Source of the DNA: Bacteroidales bacterium
GTDB taxonomy: Bacteria > Bacteroidota > Bacteroidia > Bacteroidales > F082
NCBI GenBank assembly: GCA_020853175.1
Contig: JADYZK010000345.1
Coordinates: forward strand, 1-6,641
Direction of reading: 5' to 3'
Length of the DNA stretch: 6,641 nucleotides
Shown here: positions 5,077 through 6,641 of the stretch, in pieces
Numbering within the stretch: the first letter of the stretch is position 1
Layout: each line of letters opens with the position of its first letter
Translations under genes and position numbers: made by a program
Notes under the pieces: generated by a model
What the model was told of the DNA's origin: nothing
Database searches by the model: none
The model's input: only the letters and a program-made list of their open reading frames with translations

Positions 5077-6552
5077 TTAACGGTTTTTTTTGATGATTTC
5101 GTTGGCTGCTACTTGTCCGGAGATGATCGTAGGCGGAACACCGGGTCCCGGAATGGTCAACTGGCCGGTGTAAAGTAAGTTAGATACTTTTTTACTGAAC
5201 ATAGAAGGTTTTAAGATGGCTGTTTGCATCAAGGTGTTGGCCAATCCGTAGGCATTGCCTTTATAAGCATGGTAATCTGTGGCAAAATCACGGTTGGAAT
5301 AAAAACGGCTAAAAATGATGTTTTCTTTGAACCGAATATCGAGTGTTTCCTCGATGCGTTGAATGGAAAAATCGTAGTAATGCTGACGCACTTCGTCGGT
5401 ATCGTTGAGGCCGGGAGCCACGGGAATGAGAATCATCAGGTTTTCCATTCCCTCAGGCGCAGTGGTGGGATCGGTTTTAGAGGTGCAACTCAAATAAACC
5501 GAAGGATTTTCAGGCCACTGCGGCGTTTCGTAGATTTGTTCGGCATGTTTTTCAAAGTCTTTGTTGAAAATCAGCGTGTGGTGCAAAGCCTTATCCAATT
5601 TTTTGTTGATACCTAAAAAATAAATCAGTGAGGAAGGCGAAAGGGTTCTGCTGTTCCAGTATTCGTTGGAATAAGTTCGATATTTCTCAGGTAAAATAAA
5701 CTGTTCCACATGATGGTAGTCAGCGCTGGCAATCACGTAATCAGCAGAAATTGTTCTTTTGTCGGTAACCACCTCATTGATTTTTCCTTTGGAAATATCG
5801 AAGGATTTCACCTCTTCGTTAAAGGTAAATTTCACACCAAGGCTCTTTGCCAAGGTTTCAAAACCTTCCACGACTTTAAAAACGCCTCCTACCGGATACC
5901 AAGTTCCCAACATCATATCGCCATAGTTCATCAGCGAGTACAACGCAGGAGTTTTTTGGGCTGTGGCACCTAAGAAAAGGATAGGAAACTCCAAAATTCT
6001 AAGCAATTTGGGGTTGGTAAAGTACTTGCGGATATAACTGTGAAAGGATTGCAAGATGTGCATCTTCAGGGCACCTTTCATAATGTCCCAGTCCAAAAAT
6101 TCAGTAAAACTTTTGGAAGGTTTAAACACCAATTTCTTGATTCCGATCTCGTATTTAAAAGCGGCTTCCTCGAGAAATTTCTTCAATTTGGCACCACTTC
6201 CCTCCTCAATGGACTCAAAAAGGGCATAGAGGGCTTGTGTGTCGGCAGGCAAATCAACCTTGTCGCCCGGTCCAAAATAGATGGAGTAAGAAGGATCCAA
6301 ACGTTCGAGTTGGTAATAATCGGAAACCTTTTTCCCGAAATAATTAAAAAATTGCTCAAAAACGTCGGGCATCCAGTACCAACTCGGGCCCATGTCGAAG
6401 GTAAATCCTTGCTCGGTAAACTTCCGTGCACGGCCTCCCGCCATGTCGTGCTTCTCGATAACTTCCACCTCAAATCCATTTTTAGCCAAAACGGCGGCTG
6501 AGGAAAGACCGGAAAAACCGGCACCGATGATGATCACTTTTTTACGTTCCAT
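5077..6552 (-). CDS. crtI: Phytoene desaturase (CrtI family)
   Basis: This 491-residue FAD-dependent, membrane-associated desaturase introduces double bonds into phytoene, normally four, to give lycopene. The N-terminus carries the Rossmann dinucleotide site VIIIGAGFSGLSSA (G10-x-G12-x-x-G15), with the acidic residue E33 at the end of the second strand and GGRARKF (39-45) after it. The family-typical MGPSWYWMPDVFEQFF follows at about 54-69. The C-terminus has the second FAD-contact signature TGQLTIPGPGVPPTIISGQ (462-480), diagnostic of CrtI-type desaturases. Full length and no frameshift are seen. It is the first gene of the operon within the window, preceded by 89 bases without a gene. The number of desaturation steps, and whether the substrate is phytoene or a C30 analogue, cannot be read from the sequence, but the CrtB and CrtZ neighbours favour C40 phytoene to lycopene. 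Confidence 0.95.
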   Translation of the reverse strand: MERKKVIIIGAGFSGLSSAAVLAKNGFEVEVIEKHDMAGGRARKFTEQGFTFDMGPSWYWMPDVFEQFFNYFGKKVSDYYQLERLDPSYSIYFGPGDKVDLPADTQALYALFESIEEGSGAKLKKFLEEAAFKYEIGIKKLVFKPSKSFTEFLDWDIMKGALKMHILQSFHSYIRKYFTNPKLLRILEFPILFLGATAQKTPALYSLMNYGDMMLGTWYPVGGVFKVVEGFETLAKSLGVKFTFNEEVKSFDISKGKINEVVTDKRTISADYVIASADYHHVEQFILPEKYRTYSNEYWNSRTLSPSSLIYFLGINKKLDKALHHTLIFNKDFEKHAEQIYETPQWPENPSVYLSCTSKTDPTTAPEGMENLMILIPVAPGLNDTDEVRQHYYDFSIQRIEETLDIRFKENIIFSRFYSNRDFATDYHAYKGNAYGLANTLMQTAILKPSMFSKKVSNLLYTGQLTIPGPGVPPTIISGQVAANEIIKKNR

Positions 6553-6576
6553 AATGCAATTTTGTTTAATATTTTG

Positions 6577-6591
6577 GTTTAAAGCTTAAAC
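6577..6591. promoter_or_regulatory. Candidate operator dyad upstream of crtI
   Basis: GTTTAA (6577-6582) and TTAAAC (6586-6591) form a perfect 6-bp inverted repeat around a 3-base centre (AGC), 24 bases upstream of the crtI ATG. On the - strand a TTG (at 6612-6614) lies about 20 bases upstream of TTTAAGCTTTA, which resembles a degraded TAnnTTTG box, so the dyad may overlap the crt promoter. The match is weak and the region is A/T-rich, where such short repeats arise easily. The remainder of 6553-6641 holds no recognisable gene. Confidence 0.3.
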
Positions 6592-6641
6592 GAGTAAGGT
6601 GTGAAATTGTTCAAGAAAGAAGAGTAAAAGTCGTAAAAAAA

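Larger units (their letters stand above)
2705..6552 (-). other. Carotenoid biosynthesis operon crtI-crtB-hypothetical-idi-crtZ
   Basis: Five genes on the - strand are separated by +1, 0, -4 and +5 nt, with a terminator 20 bases after the last stop. No internal terminator was seen. Taken together they provide isomerisation of IPP (Idi), phytoene synthesis (CrtB), desaturation to lycopene (CrtI) and ring hydroxylation (CrtZ). GGPP synthase and lycopene cyclase are absent from the window and must be encoded elsewhere. The expected end product is zeaxanthin or a derivative, if a cyclase exists in the genome. Confidence 0.9.

Noticed and set aside
5224..6501. Several open frames of 87-153 codons on the + strand opposite crtI, and one of 113 codons on the - strand in another frame
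   Set aside because: They lie entirely inside the well-supported crtI frame, have no family motifs, and are shadows of its codon pattern.
1..6641. CRISPR array, tRNA/rRNA gene, insertion sequence or phage module
   Set aside because: No regular short repeats, cloverleaf-like sequence, transposase or integrase motifs, or terminal repeats were seen by eye.

Overview
The window is a piece of chromosome from a pigmented member of the Bacteroidota. Supporting signs are perfect TAnnTTTG -7 boxes, A-rich leaders without Shine-Dalgarno sequences, a Bacteroidota-style CrtI/CrtB/CrtZ set, a LEA-type lipoprotein and a small signal-peptide beta-barrel protein. The order or family cannot be fixed from the sequence.

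Left part (1-1370, + strand): the 3' end of the translational GTPase gene typA/bipA. It is followed, with a one-base TAATG overlap, by a 196-residue lipoprotein with an LEA-14-like domain. A strong hairpin terminator at 1333-1369 closes this unit.

Middle part (1371-2704, + strand): two single genes. The first is an orphan of about 149 residues with a possible PD-(D/E)XK-like nuclease core (E...PD...ExT), preceded by a TAACTTTG box that favours a start at 1456. The second is a 172-residue outer-membrane beta-barrel protein whose leader carries a -7 box and a 10-bp inverted repeat. The barrel gene and the crt operon converge on one hairpin (2654-2684) that can terminate transcription in both directions.

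Right part (2705-6641, - strand): a compact five-gene carotenoid operon transcribed right to left: crtI, crtB, an uncharacterised signal-peptide helical protein, idi and crtZ. Gene junctions are +1, 0, -4 and +5 nt, so the genes are almost certainly co-transcribed and translationally coupled. Idi supplies DMAPP from IPP. CrtB joins two GGPP into phytoene, CrtI desaturates it to lycopene, and CrtZ hydroxylates beta-ionone rings. No lycopene cyclase is present although CrtZ needs a cyclised substrate, so the cyclase must lie elsewhere or upstream of 6641. The most interesting element is the 174-residue putatively exported protein encoded between crtB and idi. It looks like a TPR/alpha-helical-repeat protein, has no assigned enzymatic role in carotenoid synthesis, and sits in the tightest part of the operon.

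No tRNA, rRNA, CRISPR array or insertion sequence was recognised. No gene-free stretch exceeds 300 bases.
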